Positions 27,201-36,432 of a DNA stretch of 64,000 bases are shown one piece after another. Location: positions 1-64,000 of the forward strand of contig CAIRBP010000034.1 of the NCBI GenBank assembly GCA_903876885.1. The letters are read 5' to 3'. Positions within the stretch are counted from its first letter, which is position 1; every line of letters starts with the position of its first letter. A program made the position numbers and the translations under genes. Below the pieces are notes generated by a model, which saw only the letters and a program-made list of their open reading frames with translations, was not told the DNA's origin and made no database searches. The stretch is from an uncultured Burkholderiales bacterium (lineage in GTDB: Bacteria > Pseudomonadota > Gammaproteobacteria > Burkholderiales > Burkholderiaceae_C).

Positions 27201-27702
27201 GAAGTTCAATATAAAAACGGTGAGGAAAAATTTCTGCTAAATCTATAGCAATTTGACTGGCTTTTGAATTATCTTGGTTAATTAATGCCTGCCCAAGGGC
27301 TCCAGTGCTTGCGCCAGACAAAGCAATGAGTCCTCCCGAATGCGCTTTGAGCCAATCAAGTTTAATTAGACTTTGTGTTTTACAAACATTCTCAGTCCAT
27401 CCCTTTGTCAAGAGTTGGCACAAGTTCAAGTAGCCCTGGGAATTTTGAACCAATAGCAAAAGTCTGGAACTAAGATCGGATCTGGCTGGATCATGCTGTA
27501 CGTGAATATCAGCTCCGATTAGGGGCTTTACGCCATTTGTGCGACATTCTTTATAAAACTTGATTGCACCAAAGAGATTATTCAGATCAGTAATTGCTAA
27601 TGCGGGCTGATGATCAGACTGCGCGGCTTGAACCACATTCTCAATGCGGTTAGAGCCGTCAATAATGGAGTACTCGGTATGCAAGCGCAGGTGAACAAAC
27701 AT
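24226..27702 (-). CDS. dnaE: DNA polymerase III alpha subunit
   Basis: 1158 aa, the usual DnaE length. PHP domain opens FVHLRLHTEYSIIDG; the palm carries PDFDIDF (catalytic Asp pair) and VKFDFLGLATLTIL (third Asp region); GPGRGSGAGSLVAYAL precedes them; FNKSHAAAYSLLAYHTAW is the fingers/HhH link; an OB fold with GQRGKLALFKLDD is near residue 1000. Replicative polymerase; this is DnaE1 type because of the full tau/beta-binding C-terminus. Confidence 0.97.
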   Translation of the reverse strand: MFVHLRLHTEYSIIDGSNRIENVVQAAQSDHQPALAITDLNNLFGAIKFYKECRTNGVKPLIGADIHVQHDPARSDLSSRLLLLVQNSQGYLNLCQLLTKGWTENVCKTQSLIKLDWLKAHSGGLIALSGASTGALGQALINQDNSKASQIAIDLAEIFPHRFYIELQRADRVDDEKLVQASVLLASQLKLPVVATHPLQFLKPEDYEAHEARVCIAEGEILGNTRRVRKFTPDQYFKTSAQMQELFKDVPSALSNSVEIAKRCNLSLSLGKPQLPNYPTPEIDGRPMPIDEFFRQESHKGLQERLLHLFPQESVRVERTPTYVDRLDFEINTILKMGFPGYFLIVSDFINWAKNNGCPVGPGRGSGAGSLVAYALKITDLDPLQYNLLFERFLNPERVSMPDFDIDFCQANRDRVIEYVKQKYGRDAVSQIVTFGTMAARAAIRDVGRVLDLNYSFCDGIAKLIPNKPGVHMTLEKAVEAEPLLADRLAHEEETKILFSLAQNLEGLTRNVGMHAGGVLIAPGQLTDFCPLYQQPGSDSAVSQFDKDDVEAAGLVKFDFLGLATLTILERAKELIKSRHPGQESFAFEDIPLDDKPTYQLFTDGKTEAVFQFESRGMQGMLRDAKPTRLEDLIALNALYRPGPMDLIPSFVARKHGREEVLYPHPLVEGVLSETYGIMVYQEQVMQTAQVLGGYTLGGADLLRRAMGKKKAEEMALHRQIFRDGAVKNNINIETADEIFDLMERFAGYGFNKSHAAAYSLLAYHTAWVKVHFTAEFFCANMTVEMDNTDKLRVLFEDAKRFGVEFESPNVNRGQYFFWPVSNSMVCYGLGAVKGTGQQAVEAIVREREENGPFTSLFDFCKRIDRSKVNKRSVEALIKAGAFDCVSRDRATLVATLDKAFEYALAVEASANQGGLFDAHDDGVGSMQEEPDYVVQKPWGVREQLANEKAALGFYLSGHLFDEVQVEVRRFAKRSLKDVMESKEPQLLAGMVSEFRVITGQRGKLALFKLDDKTACLDASVDERLMNAHKNILKEDELIVVMARVQADRFSGSGALRVNVQQIWDLAGARCRFGKYLKLLVNGSSPDVARLIKEFPPRHELTEHGELVRGLGVRMQLLRGDIQAEIELGQVARFYPTDAAIAGWTHQAYLGQAQVIYD

Positions 27703-27748
27703 ATCTGTAAAACTATTAAATTACTACTTAATTAAAAAATATAAACGA

Positions 27749-28393
27749 TTACTTTTCGATTATTGACTCTTGCATGGCCTCAACAAGTGTTTGTGGAGAC
27801 TGGGCTCCGCTCACAGCCAATCGCCCGTTAAAAACAAAAAAAGGTACTCCCTGAACACCCATCTCACGGGCTTGGGTGTCAGCAACTTCAATTCTTTGTA
27901 CAGCCTGTGCAGAGTAAAGTGCCTCTTGAATTTTATGTGCGTCTAACCCGACATCTGTAGCAATTTGCTCCAACACAGCATCGCTGGTCAAGTCCTTACT
28001 TTGGATAAAGTAGGCATCAAAAAGAGTCTGAACCATCTTCTCTTGGAGTGCAGAACCTTCACAAGCAGCAATCAAGCTGTGTGCTTTGCGCGTATTGGGT
28101 TGTCTTTGAATTTTGTCGAAAGCAAACTCAATTCCGACCTCCAAGCCCACTCCCTTTACACGGTCGTAAACATTGGAGGCCCTGTCCCCGAACTTTTGGC
28201 TCACATACAAAGCACGGTCCATTCCTGCTGGGTCTAAAGTAGGGTTTAGTTGAAAAGGGTGCCACCTTACGATTGGCTCCTGCGCCCCTGGATTGGCACT
28301 TTTGAATTCCTTCAAAGCAGATTCTAGTTTCACCTTTCCGATATAGCACCAAGGACAAACCACATCAGAGATGACATCTATAGTTAGAGACAT
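27749..28393 (-). CDS. DsbA-family oxidoreductase, FrnE type
   Basis: 214 aa from ATG 28393, preceded by GGAG. Near the N-terminus VISDVVCPWCYIGK carries a CPWC redox centre; GVQGVPFFVFNG near the C-terminus holds the cis-Pro loop. No signal peptide, so it is cytoplasmic, unlike true DsbA. FrnE-like proteins act as thiol oxidoreductases/isomerases in stress response and in some antibiotic clusters. It is divergent from trxA. Confidence 0.88.
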   Translation of the reverse strand: MSLTIDVISDVVCPWCYIGKVKLESALKEFKSANPGAQEPIVRWHPFQLNPTLDPAGMDRALYVSQKFGDRASNVYDRVKGVGLEVGIEFAFDKIQRQPNTRKAHSLIAACEGSALQEKMVQTLFDAYFIQSKDLTSDAVLEQIATDVGLDAHKIQEALYSAQAVQRIEVADTQAREMGVQGVPFFVFNGRLAVSGAQSPQTLVEAMQESIIEK

Positions 28394-28537
28394 TTTCAAA
28401 AACTCCGAATCCATTATTTGTTATTCTGAACTAGCTCTAGTTTAATTTTTGTCAAAATTGAACCCCTCTTACATCGTCTAGCCTAACTCCAGTGTAGTTC
28501 ACCTTAATACCCTCCTAGAAGTGTTTTTTTTAGTTTC

Positions 28538-28626
28538 TGTCACAATAGCACTTATGTCACAATTTAGGGCTCGGCCCTAAAGCTACCAAGCCCGACGATC
28601 AAGATACTCTTTTAGTATCTTGATCG
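28538..28626 (+). promoter_or_regulatory. trxA leader: direct repeat plus two perfect hairpins
   Basis: TGTCACAAT occurs twice (28538-28546, 28555-28563) with a 17-bp period. Next comes a perfect 8-bp hairpin (28563-28570 with 28574-28581, loop TCG) and then a perfect 13-bp hairpin (28596-28608 with 28614-28626, loop CTTTT). The trxA ATG is at 28673. No T-run follows either stem on either strand, so they are not ordinary terminators. Role unknown; a regulator site or stabilising 5' UTR is possible. Confidence 0.5.
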
Positions 28627-28672
28627 CCTTAAAAAATTAACCTCTCCCAAATTAAAACCAAAAGGAAAGATC

Positions 28673-29005
28673 ATGGCAAGCGAGCTAATTAAGCATATTT
28701 CTGACGACAGTTTTGAGAAAGAAGTTCTCCAATCAACCGAGCCTGTCCTTGTTGATTACTGGGCAGAGTGGTGCGGCCCTTGCAAAATGATTGCTCCAAT
28801 TCTGGACGAAGTTGCGGGAAATTACCAAGGCAAGTTGCAAATTGCAAAAATGAATGTTGACGAAAACCGCGAAATTCCAGGTAAATTTGGCATACGCGGT
28901 ATTCCAACCTTAATGTTATTTAAGAATGGCCAACTCGCTGCCACCAAAGTCGGCGCGTTAAGCAAGTCGCAGTTAACAGAATTTATCGACCAACAGTTGG
29001 CCTAA
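28673..29005 (+). CDS. trxA: Thioredoxin 1
   Basis: 110 aa, with WCGPC at 33-37 and the cis-Pro GIPTLMLF near 76-83. AAGGAAAG lies seven bases before the ATG. Reduces cytoplasmic disulfides such as ribonucleotide reductase. Placed directly upstream of rho, the conserved trxA-rho order of proteobacteria. Confidence 0.97.
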   Translation: MASELIKHISDDSFEKEVLQSTEPVLVDYWAEWCGPCKMIAPILDEVAGNYQGKLQIAKMNVDENREIPGKFGIRGIPTLMLFKNGQLAATKVGALSKSQLTEFIDQQLA

Positions 29006-29344
29006 CATTTAGTTGATGGCTCGGGTTAAAGTCTAAGTTATTTGCCTAACTCGTTGATTTTTAATCTGCTCTGATTTTTTACTTCTGGGCTAACAAGTAT
29101 CACTTGCTACCCATAACTGTTTTCTTATTCCCTTTGGTCCAATGAACACATCCATCGGATCAAAGGTTTTTAGAGGGAAAACTACAATTCGTTAAAAACG
29201 CTGATTTCCTGTCATAATACGGTTGATCACCAGATCTTTTTAACAAAGATCGGTTTAAGTGATTGAATTTGGGCACTATGCCCACACAAGTCTAACGCTT
29301 ACCCCCCCTTCCTTTATTTCGAACTCCCCCCTTGGAGTCTTTAC
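29006..29344 (+). promoter_or_regulatory. rho leader region
   Basis: 339 bases without a gene. A CATAAT -10-like box at 29213-29218, with TTAAAA at 29192-29197, could be the rho promoter (spacer 15, weak). The AGATC and GATCTTTTTAACAAAGATC repeats near 29230-29250 could pair. rho is known to be autogenously attenuated in its leader in E. coli; whether that happens here cannot be seen. Confidence 0.35.
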
Positions 29345-30607
29345 ATGCATCTTAACGAACTCAAGGCACTTCATGTGTCTGAAGTCCTCAAACAAGCAGA
29401 CGATCTTGAAATAGAAAATACAGGTCGTATGCGCAAACAAGAGCTGATGTTTGCAATTATCAAAAAAAGAGCTCGCGCAGGCGAGCAAGTCTTTGCAGAC
29501 GGTGTTTTGGAGATACTTCCAGACGGCTTTGGATTCCTAAGGAGTCCTGACACTAGTTACACCGCGAGTACGGACGATATTTATATCAGCCCAAGCCAAG
29601 TTCGCAGATTTAACCTACACACAGGCGATATGGTCGAGGGCGAGGTTCGTATTCCAAAGGAAGGTGAGCGTTATTTTGCGCTCACCAAGCTGGATAAAGT
29701 CAACGGCGATCTGCCCGAGAACAACAAACACAAGGTAATGTTTGAGAACTTGACGCCATTGTTTCCAAAAGAACACATGCGTTTAGAGCGTGATATCAAG
29801 GGCGATGAAAATATCACAGGTCGTATTATTGACATTATTGCGCCTATTGGTAAAGGTCAAAGAGCTTTATTGGTTGCACCACCAAAGAGTGGAAAAACTG
29901 TGATGATGCAACACATCGCTCACGCCATCACCGCCAACTACCCAGATTCGCACATGATGGTGCTGCTTGTGGATGAGCGCCCAGAAGAGGTAACTGAGAT
30001 GCAACGCAGCGTTAAGGGTGAGGTAATCGCCTCCACTTTTGATGAGGCTGCTGCAAGGCACGTTCACGTAGCTGAAATGGTTATCGAACGAGCTAAAAGG
30101 CTTGTTGAGCTCAAAAAAGATGTTGTGATTTTGCTTGACTCCATCACACGTTTGGCTAGGGCTTACAACAACGTTGTACCTAGCTCCGGAAAAGTTCTAA
30201 CCGGTGGTGTTGACGCTAATGCGCTTCAAAGACCTAAGCGTTTCTTTGGAGCGGCTCGAAAGGTCGAAGAAGGTGGCTCACTAACCATCATCGCCACAGC
30301 ACTGGTTGAGACTGGAAGCCGTATGGATGAGGTGATCTTTGAAGAATTCAAAGGAACAGGTAATTGTGAAATTCACCTAGACCGCAGACTTTACGAAAAA
30401 CGTGTGTTCCCCGCAATACAACTTAACCGAAGTGGAACGCGACGCGAGGAACTGTTGTTCGCACCTGAAATTCTCCAGAAAACTCGTATCCTCAGGCAGC
30501 TCATTTACAACATGGATGAGATCGAATCCATGGAACTGATGCTCAAAAACATGAAGTCAACAAAAACCAACGTTGATTTCTTTGATCTGATGCGCCGCGG
30601 AGGCTAA
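29345..30607 (+). CDS. rho: Transcription termination factor Rho
   Basis: 420 aa, standard length. Cold-shock RNA-binding domain with DGFGFLR at 60-66; P-loop PPKSGKT at 179-185; [17 protein letters not shown] and the Q-loop [20 protein letters not shown] all intact; ends in DLMRRGG. The ATG follows TTGGAGTC. Hexameric RNA helicase that ends transcripts and enforces polarity. Confidence 0.98.
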   Translation: MHLNELKALHVSEVLKQADDLEIENTGRMRKQELMFAIIKKRARAGEQVFADGVLEILPDGFGFLRSPDTSYTASTDDIYISPSQVRRFNLHTGDMVEGEVRIPKEGERYFALTKLDKVNGDLPENNKHKVMFENLTPLFPKEHMRLERDIKGDENITGRIIDIIAPIGKGQRALLVAPPKSGKTVMMQHIAHAITANYPDSHMMVLLVDERPEEVTEMQRSVKGEVIASTFDEAAARHVHVAEMVIERAKRLVELKKDVVILLDSITRLARAYNNVVPSSGKVLTGGVDANALQRPKRFFGAARKVEEGGSLTIIATALVETGSRMDEVIFEEFKGTGNCEIHLDRRLYEKRVFPAIQLNRSGTRREELLFAPEILQKTRILRQLIYNMDEIESMELMLKNMKSTKTNVDFFDLMRRGG

Positions 30608-30723
30608 ACCAACACTTTTTGCCTACAATAAAAGTCAGATCTATGGCATAATAGTGGGTTACGCGAAAAGTTCGGTAGAAGTGGTCTACCGTGGCTATCG
30701 CACTTGAAACTTAAGGATTTATT

Positions 30724-30981
30724 ATGAAAGAAGGCATTCACCCCGAATACCGCGAAGTTTGTTTCGTTGACCTCTCCAATGGTTTTAAATTCGTTACACG
30801 CTCATGCCTGAGCGCGAAAGAAACAGTGAAAATGGACGATGGACGTGAACTTCCCTTGTTCAAGCTAGATACATCAAGCGAATCTCATCCTTTTTACACA
30901 GGTACACAAAAATCTGTAGATACTATGGGTGGACGTGTTGAGCGCTTCCGCAACAAATACGGAAAAACAGCTGCAAAGTAA
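30724..30981 (+). CDS. rpmE2: Ribosomal protein bL31, type B (zinc-independent)
   Basis: 85 aa. [16 protein letters not shown] and [13 protein letters not shown] and [12 protein letters not shown] are bL31 blocks; the CxxC zinc motif of type A is absent. Type B often replaces type A under zinc limitation, but in Burkholderiales it can be the sole copy. A strong terminator follows at 31001. Confidence 0.96.
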   Translation: MKEGIHPEYREVCFVDLSNGFKFVTRSCLSAKETVKMDDGRELPLFKLDTSSESHPFYTGTQKSVDTMGGRVERFRNKYGKTAAK

Positions 30982-31000
30982 GCTGCGTATTAATTTACAG

Positions 31001-31031
31001 GGCAGCACGGGCAACCGTTGCTGCCTTTTTT
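31001..31031 (+). terminator. Intrinsic terminator of rpmE2
   Basis: Stem GGCAGC-ACGG with CCGT-(T)-GCTGCC (31001-31010 with 31015-31025, one bulge), loop GCAA, followed by six Ts. Confidence 0.88.
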
Positions 31032-31092
31032 CATGGTCATTCTTGCCTTGTAATCCAAGCATGAAATTCGGCTAAAGTGTTAAAGTAGCTTT

Positions 31093-32907
31093 GTGAATAC
31101 CCCAACTCCCGCCATTGTTCCCCAGTACGCAGTTCGAAGACTGCCCCTATGGGCTTTACTTGCACTGAGTGCTCTTTATGTTCTTTCGGGTTTTGTTGGA
31201 CGCGCACCTTGGAAAGCTGCTGATATCACTGCCTTTGGTTACATGCTTGAGTTGACTCATTCGGGCCTCAGTCCCTGGACATGGCCTTCAATCACGCCCT
31301 CCCTTGGCGGGTTAACTCCAGAGATAGACAGCACACTTAGTTACGCTGTAGGTGCTTGGTCCATTGAATTCTTTACTAATCACTTGCACTGGTTTGCCGC
31401 GGACACTTCAGCTTGCATACCCTTCATCATTTTTTTAGCTCTAACGCTTCTTTGTACGTGGCATAGTGTTTACTACCTCGCCTTGAGCCCACAAGCCAAA
31501 CCCGTGCAATTTGCTTTTGGAGGGCAAGCCAATTCAAATGACTATGCACTTGCATTGGCCGATGCATGTGTCCTAGCGCTTATAGCAACTCTGGGCTTAG
31601 CTCAACTCGGCCATGAAAGTACACCCACAGTTGCGCAACTGGGTATGGTGAGTTTGGTGATGCTCGGATTCTCCATGATGGCGTTTCAACCTCTCAAAGC
31701 ACAAGTGATACTAGGAACAGGACTCTTTGGTCTAAGCCTGATGGGTGCGCCAAGTCTCAGCGTGATTTTAGGTTTGGGTGGAGCATGCGTATGCGCGCTG
31801 GACAAAGACTCTAACAGTAGCAAACAACACAGCTTTATGATGCTGATCCTGTGCCTAGGAGTCGCTGTCCTTAGTCACTTGCTGCATTTGTGGCAATGGA
31901 GACTTGCTCCACTAGCTAGAACGTGGACAGAGTTACCAAGTCTTGGAAGGCTACTTATTTGGTTTTGTTGGCCTGTATGGCCTTTGGTGCTTTGGACGCT
32001 TTGGCGTTGGCGCAACCAATGGGCAAGTGTGCACTGGAGTCGTCATCTCATTATCCCGTTACTACACCTTTTTGTGATTAGTATTGCTGCAGTGCTCACT
32101 TACTCACAAGAACGCACATTGCTCTTGGCACTTCCTGCAATGGCCGCTTTGGCTGCTTTTTCACTTCCTACGCTTACTCGTGGCGTAAAAGCGTTGATCG
32201 ATTGGTTCACACTGCTTTTGTTTAGCGGATGTGCATTTGTAATTTGGGTTATTTGGATTGCATATCAAACGGGATGGCCTGAACAACCCGCAAAGAATGT
32301 GGCAAGGCTGATACCAGGTTTTATTTCACATTTTTACGTTGAAACTTTTATCTTAGCGCTTTTGGCTACATTTACGTGGGGCTTTATCGTGCACTGGAGA
32401 GTAGGACGCAATCCAACTGCCCTTTGGAAAACACTGATCTTGCCTGCAGGTGGTGCTGCGCTTTGCTGGTTTTTAGTAATGAGTTTGTGGCTCCCACCGG
32501 TGGACTATGGACGTAGTTATGTGGCCCTCACTCGTAGAGTTCAAGAAAACATCGGTACACCCCCCTGCGCCTATGTTTGGAGACTAACTCGTCCTCAAAC
32601 AACTGCACTCAAATATCACATTAATTTAAATTTAGTTGACTTCCAAAAGAGTGATCAATTACTAAACGCAGTATTAGACCAATTACGCAGCGATTCAATT
32701 AAGAATGATGCCTCCAAAGTTATACCGAACAATACCCGCGCGAGCACAGCCCCCGAATGCGAATGGTTGCTTGTGAGCGGAGAGCACAAGCAAGAGATAC
32801 AAACAATCATCAATCAACATCAAGCAGGAAATTGGGATATACATAAAGTGCTCAGAAAACCATCCGATCCCGATGAGGATTTGGTAATCTTTAGGCATAA
32901 ACAGTAA
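31093..32907 (+). CDS. Polytopic membrane protein, GT-C/ArnT-like
   Basis: 604 aa with about twelve hydrophobic segments to residue ~480, then a soluble domain of about 120 residues. GFVGRAPWKAADITAFGYM near 33-51 resembles the GRxPWxxD segment after the first helix of ArnT/PMT-type (GT39) glycosyltransferases, where an Asp is catalytic. That suggests transfer of a sugar from a polyprenyl-phosphate donor in the periplasm, but overall identity cannot be confirmed. Start codon is GTG (31093). A MATE exporter gene follows after 9 bases, so the two may be one transcript. Confidence 0.55.
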   Translation: MNTPTPAIVPQYAVRRLPLWALLALSALYVLSGFVGRAPWKAADITAFGYMLELTHSGLSPWTWPSITPSLGGLTPEIDSTLSYAVGAWSIEFFTNHLHWFAADTSACIPFIIFLALTLLCTWHSVYYLALSPQAKPVQFAFGGQANSNDYALALADACVLALIATLGLAQLGHESTPTVAQLGMVSLVMLGFSMMAFQPLKAQVILGTGLFGLSLMGAPSLSVILGLGGACVCALDKDSNSSKQHSFMMLILCLGVAVLSHLLHLWQWRLAPLARTWTELPSLGRLLIWFCWPVWPLVLWTLWRWRNQWASVHWSRHLIIPLLHLFVISIAAVLTYSQERTLLLALPAMAALAAFSLPTLTRGVKALIDWFTLLLFSGCAFVIWVIWIAYQTGWPEQPAKNVARLIPGFISHFYVETFILALLATFTWGFIVHWRVGRNPTALWKTLILPAGGAALCWFLVMSLWLPPVDYGRSYVALTRRVQENIGTPPCAYVWRLTRPQTTALKYHINLNLVDFQKSDQLLNAVLDQLRSDSIKNDASKVIPNNTRASTAPECEWLLVSGEHKQEIQTIINQHQAGNWDIHKVLRKPSDPDEDLVIFRHKQ

Positions 32908-32916
32908 GACCGATTC

Positions 32917-34338
32917 ATGACAAATCCACCGCAGGTGAGTCAATCCGACTCACAAACAGATCAGAGCGGAGAAAGCTTTAAACCTCAATCAGAGCGTAAA
33001 CTCATCTTCAATCACGCCCTAACTGTTTGGGTAGGACAAATAGCAGTGATGAGTTTTGGGATTACAGACACTGTTGTTGCAGGCCGCTTTAGTGAGCACG
33101 CACTAGCAACTCTCTCAATCGGATCAGCGTTTTATATTACCGTCTATGTTGCTTTGATGGGCGTACTACAAGCGCTATTACCCGCACTTGCTGAACTAAG
33201 GGGTGCAGGCAAAGCGCACGCCTTAGGCGCAACATTTAGACAATCTTTGTATCTTTGTCTAATTACAAGTGCTTTGGGCGTAATTGCACTCTTATCACCT
33301 CACTTAATATTTGAACGCACACAAGTTCCTGCAACATTAAGGATTGAGGCTCAGTCCTATTTAGCAGTCCTTGCAATTGCACTGCCCCCAGCATTATTTT
33401 TTCGGATGTTCAGTACGCTCAACCAAAGTCTTGGCAGACCTCAGCTTGTTACTTGGGTTCAAATAGCTGCCCTATTGGTAAAGATTCCTTTATCAATATT
33501 ACTTACCTTTGGCGCATTTGGTATTGATGGTTTAGGGGTTGTAGGGTGTGCAGTGGCAACACTACTTGTTAATTATCTAATGATGATTCTGGCGTTAATC
33601 CTCCTTAAAACACAGTCCATTTATCACCCCTATAGGGTTTGGGCTCGCTTAGAAAGGGTTAACTGGGGAGAGCTGTATGCGCTTGCCAAATTAGGCATCC
33701 CCAATGCCCTTAGCGTGACTGTAGAGGTGACTTCATTTACTCTGATGGCCTTCTTTATTGCAAGAATGGGAACGCAAGCCTCAGCAAGTCACCAAATCGT
33801 GGCCAATTTTGCAGCTCTTATGTATATGGTGCCTCTTTCCTTATCAATTGCAACCAGCGCAAGGGTGAGTTTTTGGATTGGTGCAAACAAAAGAGAGTCT
33901 TCACATAAAGCCATCAAAATTGGTTTTCAAAACGTCATCTTCATGGCCACTGTAAGTATCAGTTTATTGACAATATTTAGGACTTGGATCGCTGAGATTT
34001 ACTCACCCAACCCAGAGGTAGCAAACTTGGCGTCCGACATGTTAGCTTGGTTATGTCTTTACCATATTGGAGACTCATTACAGGTACTGTGTTTTTTCAT
34101 CTTACGTTGCTACAAAATCACCTTAAAGCCCTTGTTGATTTATAGCGTGATGCTTTGGGGCGTAGGACTTTTTGGTGGCTATACCCTTGCGTACGAGGGG
34201 GTAGCTTCTACGCCCGCACTAATGAGTCCTAAAGCCTTTTGGATTGCTTCTAGTACTGCATTGGTTTTAAGCGCCCTATTACTGATTGCCTTGGTTGTAC
34301 AAGCACAAAGGGCTAACACTCGGTTAGCCAGGTCTTAA
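32917..34338 (+). CDS. MATE-family multidrug/metabolite exporter
   Basis: 473 aa, twelve hydrophobic segments. HALTVWVGQIAVMSFGITDTVVAGRFS opens helix 1-2, with ATLSIGSAF and a repeat half at about 255-275 (GIPNALSVTVEVTSF, ASASHQIVANFAALMYMVP), the NorM-type arrangement. Antiports cationic compounds with Na+ or H+. Ends two bases from the phoR stop on the other strand, with no terminator between. Confidence 0.9.
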   Translation: MTNPPQVSQSDSQTDQSGESFKPQSERKLIFNHALTVWVGQIAVMSFGITDTVVAGRFSEHALATLSIGSAFYITVYVALMGVLQALLPALAELRGAGKAHALGATFRQSLYLCLITSALGVIALLSPHLIFERTQVPATLRIEAQSYLAVLAIALPPALFFRMFSTLNQSLGRPQLVTWVQIAALLVKIPLSILLTFGAFGIDGLGVVGCAVATLLVNYLMMILALILLKTQSIYHPYRVWARLERVNWGELYALAKLGIPNALSVTVEVTSFTLMAFFIARMGTQASASHQIVANFAALMYMVPLSLSIATSARVSFWIGANKRESSHKAIKIGFQNVIFMATVSISLLTIFRTWIAEIYSPNPEVANLASDMLAWLCLYHIGDSLQVLCFFILRCYKITLKPLLIYSVMLWGVGLFGGYTLAYEGVASTPALMSPKAFWIASSTALVLSALLLIALVVQAQRANTRLARS

Positions 34339-34340
34339 GG

Positions 34341-35672
34341 TTAAAGGACTTTGCGCAATCGTTCTAAAGGAATCCTTAAAGCGAACCGGGATCCTTTACC
34401 AAGTTGACTGGATATATTTAACTGCGCATCATGTCTTTGTGCGACGTGTTTCACAATTGCAAGACCGAGTCCCGTTCCACCACTCTCTCTTGAGCGGCTT
34501 CGGTCCACTCTGTAAAACCGCTCTGTTAACCGAGGTAGATGCTCAGGGGCTATACCTGGACCCGTATCTTCTACACTAAACTCAAATCCCGCCTCAACTT
34601 GCCGAATCAACTTGACATTAATAGAGCCCCCCTCAGGCGTATAACGTACAGCGTTAGTGACCAAATTAGTCATGGCGCTAAGTAACTCGTTTCTAGAGCC
34701 AGCGATTTCAAACTCATGGGCTGACTCATCAATTTCGAAAACTAGGGTTTGAGGTTGTGCTGAGTACAACAACTTTGAGAGTGATCTAGCTTCTTGCTCA
34801 CACTGCTGCCAAAGGACCATAATAGGGGTCCATTCACTCTTACTCGGAACAGGTGACCCCTCTAATTTGGAGAGCGTCAACAAATCGTTAACGAGCGTTT
34901 GCATGCGGGTAGATTGTTGGGCCATCAACTCTAAATAGCCTTGGCTTTCCTCTTTCGTTACAGGCAAAGTCAACAGCGTCTCTATGAACCCCGCTAAAAC
35001 GGTCAAAGGCGTTCTAATTTCATGAGACACGTTAGCAACAAAGTCCCTACGCATGACCTCTGCTTGTTCGATTTGAGTAATATCTCGGGAGAGAAGTAGC
35101 CGCCTGCCCTCGCCGTAGCGAAATAATTGAAGTGATATTTTTCGGGGACTCTCTGGCCTACTAGTTCGAGCTTGAATCACAATCTCCTCGCCTGCTCGCT
35201 CTTCTCGCAAGTATTGGCTAAACACTGGATCTCTGACTAAGTTTGGAATCAACTGAAGCAAGTCACGCTCCATATCAATACCTAAGTGTTGAGCGGCAGT
35301 TTGGTTACACCACTCTATCCGTAGCTCAGCATCTAACAACATAACTCCGTTAGGGGATGCCTGTATAGCTGACAAAAAATCGTTTAGGCGCTGAACGCTT
35401 TGTTCATTTAATTTTTCTTGAGCTCGTTGAAGTCGAATTACTTTATCAACGATAGTTTCTAGATCACCCACCTTTGTAGGTCGAACATTGAAATCGGGAT
35501 TTTGCAACCATCTCAATAGGTTGGCTCGCTTATACTGCTCAAAAATAAGCCAAGAGATAGCAACTAAGAATAATCCTAAACCAGCTCCAGAACTGGAACT
35601 ACCGCTAAGTAAGTAACCTAAGACTGCACCAAGTAGAAGAAGGAGTAAAAATTTAATGACTTGCCAGAACAT
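34341..35672 (-). CDS. phoR: Phosphate regulon sensor histidine kinase PhoR
   Basis: 443 aa. Two N-terminal transmembrane helices (about 5-23 and 29-46), PAS domain (about 100-200), HisKA with the phosphorylated His217 in VSHEIRTPLT, and a HATPase domain (NAVRYTPEGG, DTGPGIAPEH, GTGLGLAIVKH). It phosphorylates PhoB when phosphate is scarce. Two bases before phoB end, last gene of the operon. Confidence 0.95.
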   Translation of the reverse strand: MFWQVIKFLLLLLLGAVLGYLLSGSSSSGAGLGLFLVAISWLIFEQYKRANLLRWLQNPDFNVRPTKVGDLETIVDKVIRLQRAQEKLNEQSVQRLNDFLSAIQASPNGVMLLDAELRIEWCNQTAAQHLGIDMERDLLQLIPNLVRDPVFSQYLREERAGEEIVIQARTSRPESPRKISLQLFRYGEGRRLLLSRDITQIEQAEVMRRDFVANVSHEIRTPLTVLAGFIETLLTLPVTKEESQGYLELMAQQSTRMQTLVNDLLTLSKLEGSPVPSKSEWTPIMVLWQQCEQEARSLSKLLYSAQPQTLVFEIDESAHEFEIAGSRNELLSAMTNLVTNAVRYTPEGGSINVKLIRQVEAGFEFSVEDTGPGIAPEHLPRLTERFYRVDRSRSRESGGTGLGLAIVKHVAQRHDAQLNISSQLGKGSRFALRIPLERLRKVL

Positions 35673-35674
35673 TT

Positions 35675-36376
35675 CTACAAGGCGTGCGCGTTAACCGTTA
35701 AACGGTAACCAGCACCTCTGACAGTCTCAATCATTGAACCAGCCTCGCCTAGAGCCTCTCGTAAGCGCTTGACGTGAACATCGACGGTTCTCTCCTCAAT
35801 GAAGACATGATCCCCCCAAACTTTATCCAAAAGTTGAGAGCGAGAGTGAACGCGTTCGGTGTGGTGCATAAAGAAGCTAAGAAGTTTGAACTCAGTTGGC
35901 CCCATTTTAAGGCTTTGGCCCGCGAACGTCACCCTGTAAGAGGAACCATCCAAACTAAGCGCACCAACAGTCACACTCTCAGCAACTTGCTCAGGGGCAC
36001 GTCGTCTTAAAACAGCGCGGATTCTGGCTAGTAACTCCTGCGTAGAAAAGGGCTTGGTAATGTAATCATCAGCACCTGCGTCTAAGCCCATAACTTTATC
36101 GCTCTCGTCGCCTCTTGCCGTTAGCATCAAAATTGGAACGGATTTAATTCTTGGGTCAGCGCGCCACTTCTTGGCTAATGACACCCCACTTTGCCCTGGC
36201 AACATCCAATCCAACAAAATGACATCGGGTAAGACAGAATCAATCTCTCGCTGAGCAGTGTCTCCATCCTCGGACCATATGGGAGTGAATCCGTTGTGAC
36301 GCAGATTAACTGAGATCAACTCTGCAATCGCTTTCTCATCCTCAACTATTAATACTCTGGGCAAATGTGAACGCAT
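35675..36376 (-). CDS. phoB: Phosphate regulon response regulator PhoB
   Basis: 233 aa. Receiver domain with acidic pair at E12/D13, phosphoacceptor D56 and K108; winged-helix OmpR-type C-terminus with GPTEFKLLSFFMHH and RTVDVHVKRLREAL. Binds Pho boxes such as those upstream of pstS and ppx in this window. Order phoU-phoB-phoR inside the pst operon is the usual betaproteobacterial arrangement. Confidence 0.96.
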   Translation of the reverse strand: MRSHLPRVLIVEDEKAIAELISVNLRHNGFTPIWSEDGDTAQREIDSVLPDVILLDWMLPGQSGVSLAKKWRADPRIKSVPILMLTARGDESDKVMGLDAGADDYITKPFSTQELLARIRAVLRRRAPEQVAESVTVGALSLDGSSYRVTFAGQSLKMGPTEFKLLSFFMHHTERVHSRSQLLDKVWGDHVFIEERTVDVHVKRLREALGEAGSMIETVRGAGYRLTVNAHAL

Positions 36377-36432
36377 ATTCTATTTTTACTATTAGCTTAT
36401 TCAACAAAAATCTTTGAAATTTAAAGGCCACC

